From Amia ocellicauda (Eukaryota; Chordata; Actinopteri; Amiiformes; Amiidae): a DNA stretch of 64,000 nucleotides. Position 1 is the first letter of the stretch. Each line of letters starts with the position of its first letter. The DNA is taken from positions 32,452,719-32,516,718 of the forward strand of contig NC_089855.1 in assembly GCF_036373705.1 (NCBI RefSeq), written 5' to 3'. Made by a program: the position numbers and the translations under genes. The notes beneath the pieces are model-generated. The model saw only the letters and a program-made list of their open reading frames with translations. It searched no databases and had not been told where the DNA came from. Below, piece by piece: positions 1-11,900 of this stretch.

Positions 1-515
1 GTTCCCTGACAAATTGAGTTAGAAAGCAGTCATTTACCATCTCAACCATTTCTATTTCTGCTTCTGTAATCCCCGCTGGGCTTTCCCAGTCTAAGTTTGG
101 GAAATTGAAATCCCCCATTATAACAGCCACATCCTTGCTACATGCAGTCCTGATTACACTGTACAATGCAGCATCTTTCTGAATATCTGAGTTGGGTGGT
201 CTGTAACATACTCCTACCACTAATCCTCCAGATCTCTTGTTCAAAAGTTTCACCCACAAAGATTCTGTTTCATTACTGGGATCTAATACAAGTTCTTCTG
301 CCTCAATGTCATTTTTCACATATAATGCTACCCCCACCCCCTCTACGATTTTGCCTGTCTCTCCTAAACTGTGTGTATCCTTCCAACTTGTATTCATCCC
401 CATCATTTTCTGTAAGCCATGTTTCTGTCACTCCTACAACATCGTAGTCACATGCTAGCACTGTGGCTTCCAAGTCTAACATCTTGTTCCTTATACTCCT
501 GGCATTGAGGTACAA
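1..515 (-). pseudogene. LINE ORF2 endonuclease, partial and frameshifted
   Basis: Minus-strand translation shows the APE endonuclease blocks NARSIRNK, TETWLT and a YTQFRRDR..GGG block, and then in another frame MGDFNFPNLDW close to the window edge. The two halves are joined through a G-rich run at about 330-345, where a one-base length change breaks the frame, so the first frame stops near 309. The reverse transcriptase part would lie left of the window. It follows ORF1 on the same strand, as expected for a LINE. This copy cannot be autonomous. Confidence 0.75.
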
Positions 516-607
516 ACATTTCAGGACTTTCCTACTAGCAGTTTCCCTTGGTTTTCTTTCCTTAGAGGAACATCTCCCATTGTCACAGCCCCCTGCCCCC
601 CTGGTTC

Positions 608-1555
608 TTAGTTGAAATGATTCTCAATTTCACTGCACATATGCTCTCCCAATGCATTAGTCTCCCTTCTGTTTAGATGTAGACCGTCCGGTTTGTACAG
701 GTCCCATCTATCCCAGAAGAAAGACCAATGCTCCATAAACCTAAACCCCTCTTCCCTACACCAAGCTTTCAACCATGTGTTAAACTTTCTAATCTCTGCC
801 TGTCTCCCTGGCCTGGCACGTGGTACCGGGAGTGTTTCAGAGAAAACTACCGTGGAGTTTCTTCTCTTTAGTTTTGTTCCTAACTCTTTAAATTTGTCTT
901 GCAGAACCTCTGTCCTACCTTTTCCTATGTCATTGGTTCCAATGTGGACCATGACAAGGGGATTCCCCCCGGCTTTGTCCAGTAGCCCGTCTACTAGTTT
1001 AGGGATATCTGCAACCTGAGCACCAGGCAGGCAAGATACCATGCAGGTCTCCTTATCACTAGAACACACTGTGTGATCTACACCTCTAAGAATTGAATCT
1101 CCTACTATAACTACCTCCCTCTTCTGTGGGGGAGCGGGCACCATGGTGCTCTGGTGCTCAACTGCCCCCCCATCACCCTCTGGGCTGTCACTGTTCAACT
1201 CGGTGTCCAGCAGTTGGAACCTGTTGGGGAATTCTAGCTCTTGGGGTGTCTCTAGGGGTTGTGCGCGCCCTTTTCTGCAGTTACGACCTACTGTAACCCA
1301 GCAGTTCTCTACACTGTCCTGCACTAAGGTCTCAACTCTCCTAGGTTTTGGCGTGCACACCATCTCTCTCATGGGCTGATTGACCAATTCTTCTATATCC
1401 CTAATACAGCGCAGATCGACAAGCTGAGCCTCAAGATCACGAACCTTGATCTCTAGGATTTCAATCTGTTGACAACGTTCACAAATGAAGCCTTCTTGGA
1501 TGAGTTCATCCAGGAAGGCAATCATTCTGCAAACCTGACACTGTAGTGGCCACAT
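608..1555 (-). CDS. LINE ORF1 protein with SGNH-esterase domain
   Basis: An uninterrupted 315-residue reading frame. Residues 1-35 carry two CxxC pairs (CQVC and CERC) that could bind zinc, followed by a Glu/Leu-rich stretch resembling a coiled coil (about 36-75). Residues 145-310 form an SGNH-hydrolase-like domain: a GDSILRG nucleophile block, a GTNDIGKG block, and a C-terminal PDGLHLN block holding the Asp-His pair. This architecture is known for ORF1 of CR1/L2 LINEs, where it probably handles RNA or lipid during retrotransposition. It is a mobile-element gene, not a host esterase. The intact frame suggests the copy is not very old. The start was chosen as the first ATG of the frame, just before the CxxC motif. 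Confidence 0.8.
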   Translation of the reverse strand: MWPLQCQVCRMIAFLDELIQEGFICERCQQIEILEIKVRDLEAQLVDLRCIRDIEELVNQPMREMVCTPKPRRVETLVQDSVENCWVTVGRNCRKGRAQPLETPQELEFPNRFQLLDTELNSDSPEGDGGAVEHQSTMVPAPPQKREVVIVGDSILRGVDHTVCSSDKETCMVSCLPGAQVADIPKLVDGLLDKAGGNPLVMVHIGTNDIGKGRTEVLQDKFKELGTKLKRRNSTVVFSETLPVPRARPGRQAEIRKFNTWLKAWCREEGFRFMEHWSFFWDRWDLYKPDGLHLNRRETNALGEHMCSEIENHFN

Positions 1556-2316
1556 GCTTCTAAATGTTATTTTTTATTTTTTATTTTTATTTTTTTGTCT
1601 CTTGGTTCCTGCTGCCTAGTCAACTGCCTAACTTTTGTCAATGAGAAACAGCGCAGGCCATACCTGGCTCCTCCTGCAACAGAATTCCTGCTAGTCCTAG
1701 ACAAAATCTCCCTTCTACAACCTGGTTACTTTCAACAACTCAGCAGCTGAACTGAATTGACTTCAATTTAGGCAAACTACAGACAATGCTAATGTCAGGC
1801 AAACTTCAAACAAAATGAGCAATGCTAAGACTGGTCTGAAACTAGTCAAACTACAAGATGGCTGCCTCTCACCTGTACTCTCCTGTCTCTCTCTGTGGCA
1901 ACTTGTAAATACTTCTGCCTCGTCTCAACCCATGTTGACTAAATTTATGAACACATACCTTTGTTTTGTATAATTGTACAGGAACCACATATGCCCACAT
2001 AGGTGCTTTTCCCAACAAATGTAACTGTTTATCAGTAACCAAATAGTTTAGTTCAATCCCAGAATATTGTTGAATATTGATGTCATAAAACCAGATGAAG
2101 ACCCCAGGAATCCACTTCCTATTTAAAAAACAATTATGAATTTTAGTCCCTCTGCAGTATTTTAAGGTCTAATATATACTTTTTACCTATGCATCCATTT
2201 CTTTCTGTTCAAGTGCATTCCTTTCTATTCCTCTGTCTAGTTGCATTTGCTTTTTCTTTTAAATCTGCCACCCCTCCTTTTCTCTGAAGCTCTTATTCTC
2301 TTTCTCACTTGCACAG

Positions 2317-5300
2317 AAAGACCCTCACCACGCACTCAAGGACCTAGCACGCATCTGCATTATGGCCGACTGCACTCTCATCTTAGCCTGGAGGTGAGAC
2401 ACTGCTGTGAGTGGGGAATGTTTCAGAATGAGCAAACACGCCTCTAATGGGAGTGAGAGCAGGTGGGGTTTGCCTGCAACAATTTGGAAATACATTCTAA
2501 TGACTAATAAAGATTAAACAAAGGTGGAAAGTTGATGGAAAATGCAAGTATTTATGCTTAATAAGGTTGTCACTAGGTTCTGTCAATTATTCTGACGATT
2601 AATGGAGTTATTCTGATAATTTTTGTTTTGTTGTTGCAAAAACACTACTTTTTTAAAATGCTTTATTGCAACATTTTTTTTTTTTTCCAATATAAAAATA
2701 TTGTCAATGTGTTTCAGTTGTATTTGACAGTATAGTGCATAAACTTCTGCCTGTTACTGTGCAAATCAGTAACCCCAGCTGGCTTGCATCACTAACCCTA
2801 GCATTCTGGTTTGTATTTAAGCCCTGAAGAGGCTGGTCGGTACCTTGAGACCTATAAATCATATGAGAAAAAGCCAGCGGACCTACTAAAGGAACACGTT
2901 GAGCAAGACTTCCTATCTAAGGTATGAGCCAGGACATGTGTGGGGTGGAACTGTGTAACATCCCTACGTTTGTCCCTCCATTATCCCCAACCCTGGTCCT
3001 GAAGAGTCCCAGTTTTAGTATTATACACCCTGTGACTGAGAACACATTGGGTGTTAATATTTAAGCAAAAAGCCTTGTTTATTTGAGCAAGATCTGGTGT
3101 TTGTTCAAAAGGTTCTCTAAAACACTGGCTTATTTGCTCAGGCTTCATTATGTTTCAAATCCTAGATATTGCAGAGGTGCCAATTTCTTTGGTTTTACCT
3201 TAGCAGCTTCAGTTTGTGACCCACTGCAATGAGCAAAGGTGTTAATACCACGGGTTTTCCGTTGTTTCGCAGTACTTACTACTTTCCCTCCTCCCCTACA
3301 ATGCAACCAATTTGTTGAACCAATTTTCAAATACGTCAGCTTCTTTCAACGTACGTTTTTGAATGACTATGTATTGTAAGTGTCTTTTACGCTGACTGTT
3401 ATACAGGGTCAAGTAATGTTATATTAATATTAATATTTAATGTTGATACAAGCATGTTAAACTCTCACCTTGCAAAAATATATTAAATAGTTTAGATTCA
3501 ATTAAAACCCACAAAATGCCAATGGTAAAGCCATTTCTTGGAAGTGGCATTTTGTTTCTCTGAAGCTTTTTACATCTTCCAAAAGGAAATCTGTCACTAA
3601 ACACAGGGTTTTGTGACTGGCAAGTAGGTGGAAGTTTTGATTCAACCTGAACCAAAATCTTTTTTTTCCCTGCAGGTGACTGATTGTTTGACGACAGTGA
3701 AGTCTGTGAATAAGACTGATGCACTGACACTCCTGTCAACCTTTTCTGTAAGACACTTCTGTTAAACTGTGTTTTGCTTGTTGTACAGAGGGATCTGCAT
3801 GACCTCTGGCCTGAACAAAAACCTTGTTTTCTGTTTTATATTCTGCTGTCCTGCCAATACACTGAAAATATCTCTCAATCTTTACAAACCTTTTCTATTG
3901 TTGAAACAATGGAAAACAGGTCATAGTCTGATAGAAACCATATTTGGAGAGATTTTTTTGAAAGAACGGTTTAAGAAGAACTGGGAACTTTCAAATCTAA
4001 TAAATAGAAATCTGATAAAAGAAAAATTAAAGAAAAAAGCTATGCCTTTGTGCATAGAATTATTGAATGCTGCAGTAAAGCAGATTAAATACAACTGTGT
4101 TATAAGAATCTTTAAAAGATATATTATTAAATAGTGTAACAGAATGGAATCCAATTAACTAGGTGTCTAGAACCTTTTTTCAACATAAATGCAAATATAC
4201 ATAATTCATACAATTTTAATTGTGTTTATATTGCAATCAGATTAATTAAATTAACCAAATATTTACATTTAATTTCTGCACAAAATAGGTCTCAGAGCAG
4301 GGCCAATAACTTAAGTATTCCCCCATCTTAAGGGCAAGAGCAATACTAACGAGAATAATATCTTGCGTTGAAGTTCCTTTCACCACTCAAAACACATAAA
4401 GTTCATGTTTCAGAAAACTCATTTAATGTAGTTTGCTTTTCTTTTTCTGTGTATTATGTGTTATACTTTGTGATTACTTTTTTCATTCCAGTCCCTAGAA
4501 GGTATAATAAATGCTTCCAAAGAAGACCTAACAGTCTGCCCTGGCCTTGGACCACAGAAGGTGATTCTGCATGTTTCTGACTTGACTTCACATTGACTAA
4601 CACAAACTAAAGCAATCTAAAACCCCATTCACACTGAAACAATTGTCGGCATTTTGTTGCCGGCAAGGTCTGTGTGAATCGGTCATTGACCACAACCCGA
4701 CAAGGTTAAGCCACCTTTGACCAAGAACTTCTGACCGTAACGAGAAACGGATCGGGTTGTTAGAAATGTCGGAGGTTGAAAATAATATAGTAGCAGCAAT
4801 TCTGAGTGTTATTGATGAACCAACAGGTTGGCGTATGTAATGCTAACTATTGTCACACGTCAGAAATTAAGTACCAATAAATAATACAAAATATATAATC
4901 TCTATACAGGCAAACGTGTTACCCCCTCACACTGGATTAGTTTCAAATGAAATCGGTTTGGTTTGTTTGCTTTGAAACAATGTATTGGTCAGTGTGCTGC
5001 TGTTCACTTTCCTTGTGTACAAACGCGTTCAGTTCATAACTCGGGTTCGTTTTTCCTGATTCATTTCCATGTTTTCTCAGGACTCCGTTCATATTGCAAT
5101 AAGCAAGTGAGTTCCTTTTGTATTAATATAACACCGGATATTTACATTTTACATGATTAATGCATATAAGAAATGGCAGCATAACACATACAATAACAAA
5201 TACATATGACTACATTGTATTGTTTACTGTATATTTCCTATACACGTGTGTAAATTGAATTATGCTTTGAACTGTACTGTAGTTTTGCACTTTGTATTGC

Positions 5301-7845
5301 TCTTATTTGTAAGTCGCCCTGGATAAGGGCATCTGCCAATAAATAAATAATAATGACGGCAATAAAGTTACTACATGTAGTCTAACACATTTGACTACTT
5401 CTGATACAACCAAATAATACACGGGTGCGTTCACATTGTGCAGACTGTGTGCAGATCTAACCAGCAAAGCGATTCATTTTCATAATCGTATGACAACAGT
5501 CTGAATACTGACCACATCCAACTGTCTATTTAAACACACTGTATGCAGTTATACAGAACACAACAATAGGTTACTATATTTGTGAATATTTAATCAGCGT
5601 TGTGCTGCCAAATGGTGATTGTTTTGACTATATAAAAATACACAATAACACAGTAGTGTGACGTCTCCTAAATATCCATCTCGGAGTATTTTACTGCTAC
5701 TGCCATATCTTTAAACGGGGAAATGATCTCCCTTGTACAACATGTCCACAGTGCCGGTCTCCAGATGCACAGGATTCTGTAGCTTTTCATCCCCATGGCC
5801 ACAGCGCTCTTGCTGGCAATGTCTGTTTTCTGTGTGAATGCATCCTTGCTGGCAATTTTCCGGCATTCAAACCCAGTGTGAACGGGGGTCAACAGGAAAA
5901 AAGCAGGCCAACGTTGCCGGCAATGTGCGTCATTTCAGTGTGAATGGGGCGTAGTACAAACACCCACAAGGACTATACATTTATTTAATTTTTTTGTGGT
6001 TGTACACTTGTAATAGACTGCACTTTGCAATTAGCTCAACAAGTCGGCATACTTTCATTTCTTTCCGTCTGGCTCTTGTTAGTCTTCTGTGGAAATATGA
6101 GTCATGCTATCTGTATGTAAGACGTAAGAGACGAGACAATACTACAAGGAATTGTATTGTTTAACTTTATTACTACCACTTTGTTTAGTTCTACAAATGG
6201 GTAGTGTAAATGAACAAACATTCAAGTTAGGATATTCACTCACCTAAAGGATTATTAGGAACACCATACTAATACTGTGTTTGACCCCCTTTCGCCTTCA
6301 GAACTGCCTTAATTCTACGTGGCATTGATTCAACAAGGTGCTGAAAGCATTCTTTAGAAATGTTGGCCCATATTGATAGGATAGCATCTTGCAGTTGATG
6401 GAGATTTGTGGGATGCACATCCAGGGCACGAAGCTCCCGTTCCACCACATCCCAAAGATGCTCTATTGGGTTGAGATCTGGTGACTGTGGGGGCCAGTTT
6501 AGTACAGTGAACTCATTGTCATGTTCAAGAAACCAATTTGAAATGATTCGACCTTTGTGACATGGTGCATTATCCTGCTGGAAGTAGCCATCAGAGGATG
6601 GGTACATGGTGGTCATAAAGGGATGGACATGGTCAGAAACAATACTCAGGTAGGCCGTGGCATTTAAACGATGCCCATTTGGCACTAAGGGGCCTAAAGT
6701 GTGCCTAGAAAACATCCCCCACACCATTACACCACCACCACCAGCCTGCACAGTGGTAACAAGGCATGATGGATCCATGTTCTTATTCTGTTTACGCCAA
6801 ATTCTGACTCTACCATCTGAATGTCTCAACAGAAATCGAGACTCATCAGACCAGGCAACATTTTTCCAGTCTTCAACTGTCCAATTTTGGTGAGCTTGTG
6901 CAAATTGTAGCCTCTTTTTCCTATTTGTAGTGGAGATGAGTGGTACCCGGTGGGGTCTTCTGCTGTTGTAGCCCATCCGCCTCAAGGTTGTACGTGTTGT
7001 GGCTTCACAAATGCTTTGCTGCATACCTCGGTTGTAACGAGTGGTTATTTCAGTCAAAGTTGCTCTTCTATCAGCTTGAATCAGTCGGCCCATTCTCCTC
7101 TGGCTTCTAGCATCAACAAGGCATTTTCGCCCACAGGACTACCGCATACTGGATGTTTTTCCCTTTTCACACCATTCTTTGTAAACCCTAGAAATGGTTG
7201 TGCGTGAAAATCCCAGTAACTGAGCAGATGGTGCCAGACGGGCCGGTCTGAGTATTTCACAAACAACCATGCCACGCTCAAAATTGCTTAAATCACCTTT
7301 CTTTCCAATTCAGACATTCAGTTTGGAGTTCAGGAGATTGTCTTGACCAGGACCACACCCCTAAATGCATTGAAGCAACTTCCATGTGATTGGTTGGTTA
7401 GATAATTGCATTAATGAGAAATTGAACAGGTGTTCCTAATAATCCTTTAGGTGATTGTATATGTTGTGAATTAGGTGTCAGTTTTATCAATTTAATGTTT
7501 CAAATATTTAGGCCTGATTGATGCAATTGTATTATAACATTTTTTCTATTAAATGTATTGTGAGGAAAGACTGGCTCGGGGAATGTAAAAAAAAACCTTT
7601 TCTGAATAGACTAAAGAAAGACTAGTTTTAAAAAGACTGCATTGCCCTACTGTGATGTGATTATGGCCTTGTGCTTCAAATTAAATCAACCCAGTTTCCT
7701 AAATCTTAGGAAAGTGGTGAACATAAATACGAGATTTAAAAAATTGCAATTATACACCTGTGTTTATTTGCTGTTGCAGGCTCGACGCCTTTATGAAGTG
7801 TTACACCAGCCCTTCCTCAAGTCCAGGAAAAAGTCAGATACGTAG
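2317..7845 (+). CDS. ercc1: ERCC1 DNA excision repair protein, C-terminal five coding exons
   Basis: Exons: 2317-2393, 2822-2921, 3676-3747, 4492-4560, 7780-7845 (stop TAG). Together they encode 127 residues matching the ERCC1 C-terminus: [60 protein letters not shown], and finally [17 protein letters not shown]1 is the non-catalytic partner of XPF (ERCC4); the heterodimer cuts 5' of lesions in nucleotide excision repair and acts in interstrand crosslink repair. The residues here cover the end of the central domain and the tandem helix-hairpin-helix domain ([11 protein letters not shown]) that binds XPF and DNA. All introns have GT-AG ends and phases agree. The N-terminal half is left of the window, beyond the LINE. 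Intron sequence between exons 4 and 5 is enlarged by two DNA transposons. Identification is by remembered homology and is very secure. Confidence 0.95.
4623..5949. mobile_element. Non-autonomous DNA transposon with 17-bp inverted ends
   Basis: The ends are CCCCATTCACACTGAAA and its exact reverse complement. Both ends also carry a nearby GTTGCCGGCAA motif, and a second inverted copy of the TTCACACTGGG type lies just inside the right end. No transposase frame is visible, so it is a non-autonomous element. I could not see a convincing target-site duplication, so the superfamily is open. It lies in the last ercc1 intron. Inside it, about 5280-5352, is a fish LINE-like 3' tail (see separate entry). 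Confidence 0.6.
5280..5352 (+). repeat. L2-like LINE/SINE 3' tail fragment
   Basis: The stretch with GTCGCCCTGGATAAGGGCAT followed by CTGCCAATAAATAAATAAT matches the 3' tail shared by many fish L2-type LINEs and their SINE partners. A weaker copy of the same tail occurs at about 24945-25110. Confidence 0.55.
6235..7459 (-). mobile_element. Tc1-like transposon, family A, copy 1
   Basis: Inverted ends of about 30 bases (CACTCACCTAAAGGATTATT onward) flank a transposase gene on the minus strand. The element sits next to TA dinucleotides, as expected for Tc1/mariner insertion. A second copy of the same family lies at 35993-37200 in protease gene 3 and is nearly identical over its length, so the family moved recently. 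This copy carries the complete C-terminal region, but its transposase frame is broken near the N-terminus. Confidence 0.9.
6269..7309 (-). pseudogene. Tc1-like transposase, family A copy 1, 5' end broken
   Basis: An open frame of 274 residues (6269-7093) includes the second part of the DNA-binding region and the full DDE catalytic domain: WSDESRF (first Asp), [11 protein letters not shown] (second Asp) and [12 protein letters not shown] (Glu), the usual DD34E arrangement. Compared with copy 2, the start codon is lost (ATTGG where copy 2 has ATGGG) and the N-terminal helix-turn-helix is in another frame (7081-7281), so full-length protein cannot be made. It retains a six-residue segment that copy 2 lacks. 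Confidence 0.85.
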
Positions 7846-8456
7846 CAGCTATCCTGAGTTTTTTCTGCCTTTTAAGAAGTTCTTCTCTGTTTGGCCTGGA
7901 AAGTAAGCAGCAGATGTGATCATATCTGCACTGGAAGCTAAGTTGGTTTACATACCTGCACTGCACAGGGGAATAATAGCGAATGGAACCAAAATGAACA
8001 GATACATATAACAATGTACTATGTCTTCCACACATGCAAACCATCATAGACACAAGTGGTGTTCACTCTGAGCCAGTCTGGTATATCCTGTCATTGTCCG
8101 TGAAATGTGTTCCCAATGGTCCCATCTGTAAGTTATATTTGTTTACTCCAGAGTATGTGTGTATCGCATATTCTTAACACATCAAAACATCATACACCTG
8201 CCTCCAAATTGTCTTTTGTATATCTCATAGGCAGATAAGGGTGTAGTTTAGAAGTTAGGGAAATTGTGTATTTTAATTCTGTGTTATTGGCTGGAGTTTG
8301 TGTTGTGTATTAATGAAAGCATAGTACTTGTGTGTTCACAAACGCCTTTGCTTGTGCTGACCAGCGTGTGCAATACTTCTGTGTCTTTACGTGAAATTGT
8401 TTTTATTCTTTCTCTAAAGTCACATTAATAGTAAAGTCACATTTTAACACATTTTC

Positions 8457-8462
8457 AATAAA
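8457..8462 (+). terminator. ercc1 polyadenylation signal AATAAA
   Basis: A canonical AATAAA lies about 610 bases after the ercc1 stop codon and is followed by a T-rich stretch. It is the first good candidate before the promoter of protease gene 1, which starts only about 400 bases later. Confidence 0.55.
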
Positions 8463-8840
8463 GCTTTCTTTTCTACAACACAATATTTGTTCTCTTTTTT
8501 GAATGCCTTCAATTCACATTACAGGTATACTTTTTTCCACGTGCAAATAAAAACGTTCTGCTTTGAATTCACTTAAGCTAATTGGAACATAAGGGTCTGC
8601 AGGTAATGGTTTAATGTGCAAAATATTATATAAATGTATGAACAATTGTCAGAGAAACATTAAAAATACCTTAACTTAGCAGGCTAATTAATGCAATTGT
8701 AAAAAGGGTTTTCAGGATTCATTTTTAAACTTTGCTGTAAGATAGCAATTTTAAAAAATATATATATATATATACGTGTCATCCTTTCACACTTTCTTCT
8801 GTTTCTTAAACCTGCGTAACTAAAATGTGCAAATCTGTTA

Positions 8841-8869
8841 ACCACTTTTTCCTGTTGAATGCATACAAA
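8841..8869 (+). promoter_or_regulatory. Promoter block of protease gene 1 (RUNX-like, ETS-like, TATA-like)
   Basis: ACCAC at 8841-8845, TTCCTG at 8849-8854 and TACAAA at 8864-8869, 65 bases before the ATG. The same motifs stand in the same order before genes 2 and 4 (gene 3 lacks the full ACCAC), with 15 bases between the starts of TTCCTG and the TATA-type box in all four. TTCC is the core of ETS-factor sites and ACCAC the core of RUNX sites; function is inferred from conservation. Confidence 0.6.
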
Positions 8870-8928
8870 GGATACTACTAAAGACCCTTATATGTTGTTA
8901 AGCTTTTCTCAGCAACTGCAAACTCAGT

Positions 8929-11900
8929 ATGTTCCAGTACGTCTTCTGTTTTCTTTTCCTATATTTGCTGTCTCCAGCAGGTAAGAAACCCATTTTTCAA
9001 TAATTTTGTTTTTAGGTTGTAAAAAAATGTAAAGGGCAAAATTGTTTAGAATATCCATCTTAATTCTGAGATTGTAGACACAAGTATTTTTATGGATGGA
9101 TGACTTCTGAATCATTTAATTACACCTTATGATGACCTGACAGAACATAATGCTTATTTTGATTAGTAAGTATTACAATAGAAACTTTAAATACATATGA
9201 ATTATTTGATTTGATATATGTATACATACACGTGTGTAATGTATGTGTTTGTGTATCTACATATAATATAGATGCACACATACACTGCACTTATAGAAAG
9301 TCTATAGACCCCTTAAAATGTTTCACCTTTTGTTACCTTGGAATTAAATTGCATTAAAATTGTTTTTTTTTTCCACACCTTTACTACATATCCTACCCCA
9401 CAACTTCCAAGTGAAATACATATTCTAGAAATTTGTAGAAAATGTATTAGAAATAGAAAGGATTTAGCTTTGTAGAATACGTAAACATCCCCCTTGTAAT
9501 AGTGTAAGTGTAAGGAATCACCTTCAAAATCACTCAGTTAAGTGGCCTGCTATGTATGTATCTGTGTATATATATATTCATGTAAATCAACGAACAAAAT
9601 GCTTTCATGACCAATAACAATTATAAGAACTTGCATGTCCAGTACATCAAATGACATAATTATTTATGTCATTTAGCTGATGCTCTTATCCAGGGAAAAT
9701 TACATTTGTACCCATTTATACAGCTGGGCATTTTACTGGAGTAATCTAAGTGAAGCACCTTGCTCAAGGGTACAACAGCACTGCCCCACCTGGGATTTGC
9801 ACCCACAACCTTCCAGTCATGAGTACAGAGCCCTAACCACTACTCCACAGTTAATTAATTTGCTGTTGGTTTTATGAATTGCATGATAGGTTTATTTTAA
9901 TTTTTTTAAACATGTTCTGTTTTCTGCTACAGGAGCGTTTGATGGCTACATCATTGGAGGGAAGGAGGCAAAGCCACACTCCCGACCGTACATGGCTTCA
10001 CTGCAGATAGATGGACACCATGTCTGTGGAGGATTCCTGGTTCGAGAAGACTTTGTCTTGACAGCGGCACACTGCTACAAGTAAAGCAACCTTGTATTTT
10101 TATTTTATTGCTTTCATTTTGGTGTATAGCGCCTTTCATAACTGAATATCGCAAAGCTATAACAAAGTAGAAAGCAAATAACTAAGACAATAATAAAACA
10201 ATAAAACATGAAACGGTAAAGACAATCACAGAACAATAGGAGATCATAAAATTGGTCAGAGGAATAACCAGAAGGCCCACACCAGGGGCCTCATGTACAA
10301 AGACTTGCGTTGAATTCATACTAAAACATTGCGTACGGAAAAAGCTGTAAATGTGCATACGCACAAAAAAAAACAGATGTATGAATCTCTGCGTACGCAG
10401 GATCCCAAGTATATTCTCTTTGTACATCCTAATTAACGTGAAATTGCCTCCTCCCTTATTTAAATAAATTTTAATATGGTAATGAGTCCACTATGGCAAA
10501 AGCAAGCAGCAAGAATATGGCAAAAGCCAGCAGCAAGAAACGAAACTTTATGGAAAGTGAATTGGAGGTGCTACTATCGGAGGTAGATGCGAGAAAAAAT
10601 ATTTTATTTGGAACTTTGTCCTCCGGAATTAATAACAAAAGGAAAAAAACTGAGTGGGAGAGTTTGACTGACGCCGTCAATGTGGTGGGATCTGAAAATC
10701 GCACTGTAAATGACCTTAAAAAGAAATGGTCTGATATAAAGGTGGAAGTTAAGCGGTGAACTGCTGCACACCGGCAAAGTGTGGGCAGAACAGGCAGTGC
10801 TACAGGGGTCCATGAACTTACACCCTTTGAGCAGAGAGTTGCTTCTATCATGGATGTCACTTTACTCTCTGGAATAGTATCTGATGCTGTGGGAGACTCG
10901 GATTTACTACAGGACTGCCACGAAGGTAATTAATTTCCAATTTGTTTGCTTAACTGTGGTACACATAGCTTACCAGCCTGCATTTCATTTTCAAATGCAT
11001 GCAATGTAGCTGACCAAAAGTAAACCAGAGATTTTACGTATCCATTGCATTTATGGCAAATGCATGTACCCATTAATAAGGAACAGACTCAAATCTCAGT
11101 TAACATGTGCCTGTGTTTATTTTGATTTATATGGTGCAACAGCAGGAACGTCCACTGGCACGCACTCGGAGTCCGCACCCCCTGAGCAGCCAGGGCCCAT
11201 TTTGTCCGGTGTCTCCGGCGTCTCCAGTGCTCCCCTCAGTGCTGAGGCCCGTCCGTCTGGCCGCGTCTTGACGCATGCTGTTCTGGAGTCACAACAGCAA
11301 ATCGTTATGGCCATCGGAGAAATTAACAGTCATCTGAAAAATATCACTGACGCACTCACGGACATAAGCCACTCATTAAAGGAATTGGTCAAAAAATGAA
11401 CTTTGTCTCTGATTACCATTTATATTGTCGCAATCACATGTTGACGGGCCTGAATGGCTTGTTGGTTGGGTTGCACATACATTGGTCCTGGGTCAGGGTC
11501 ATCTGGCAGTGCTGCCACCTCACCAAGTGGTATGCCGTGCCTGTGTGCGACATTGTGCAGCACACCACAGGTCAGCACGATGCGGCACACCTTGTCAGGT
11601 GTTTAACAGCATCCCCCCGGTCCTGTCAAGGCAGCGCCACCGACATTTCAGCTGGCCAATTGCCCGCTCTACAACTGACCAAGTGTGAGAATGGGCATCA
11701 TTGTAGCTGCACTCTTGGTCAGTTTGTGTGTTGGTGAGGGGGGTTAACAGCCACATCTTTAGTGGATAACTGCGGTCTCCTGATGGGCAGTTGAATAATT
11801 AAACGGCAAAAACAATAATACAAATAAAATTAAATAGAACCATAACTTTAAATGCATCACTCGCCAAGAAGCCACCCATCGTGCACCCTGCCAGCTTGGA

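Larger units (their letters stand above)
1..1930 (-). mobile_element. CR1-type LINE, 5' part, minus strand
   Basis: A non-LTR retrotransposon read right to left. ORF1 lies at 608-1555 and the start of ORF2 (APE-type endonuclease) at 1-515, cut by the window edge. The order ORF1 then ORF2, the esterase-like ORF1 and the endonuclease motifs fit the CR1/L2 clade. About 1560-1930 looks like its 5' UTR; the exact 5' boundary is not visible. It sits in an ercc1 intron. Clade assignment is by motif only, so CR1 versus L2 is not settled. Confidence 0.75.

Noticed and set aside
3769-4134. A 121-residue Lys/Ile-rich frame in an ercc1 intron
   Set aside because: AT-rich chance frame between confirmed ercc1 exons; no family resemblance.
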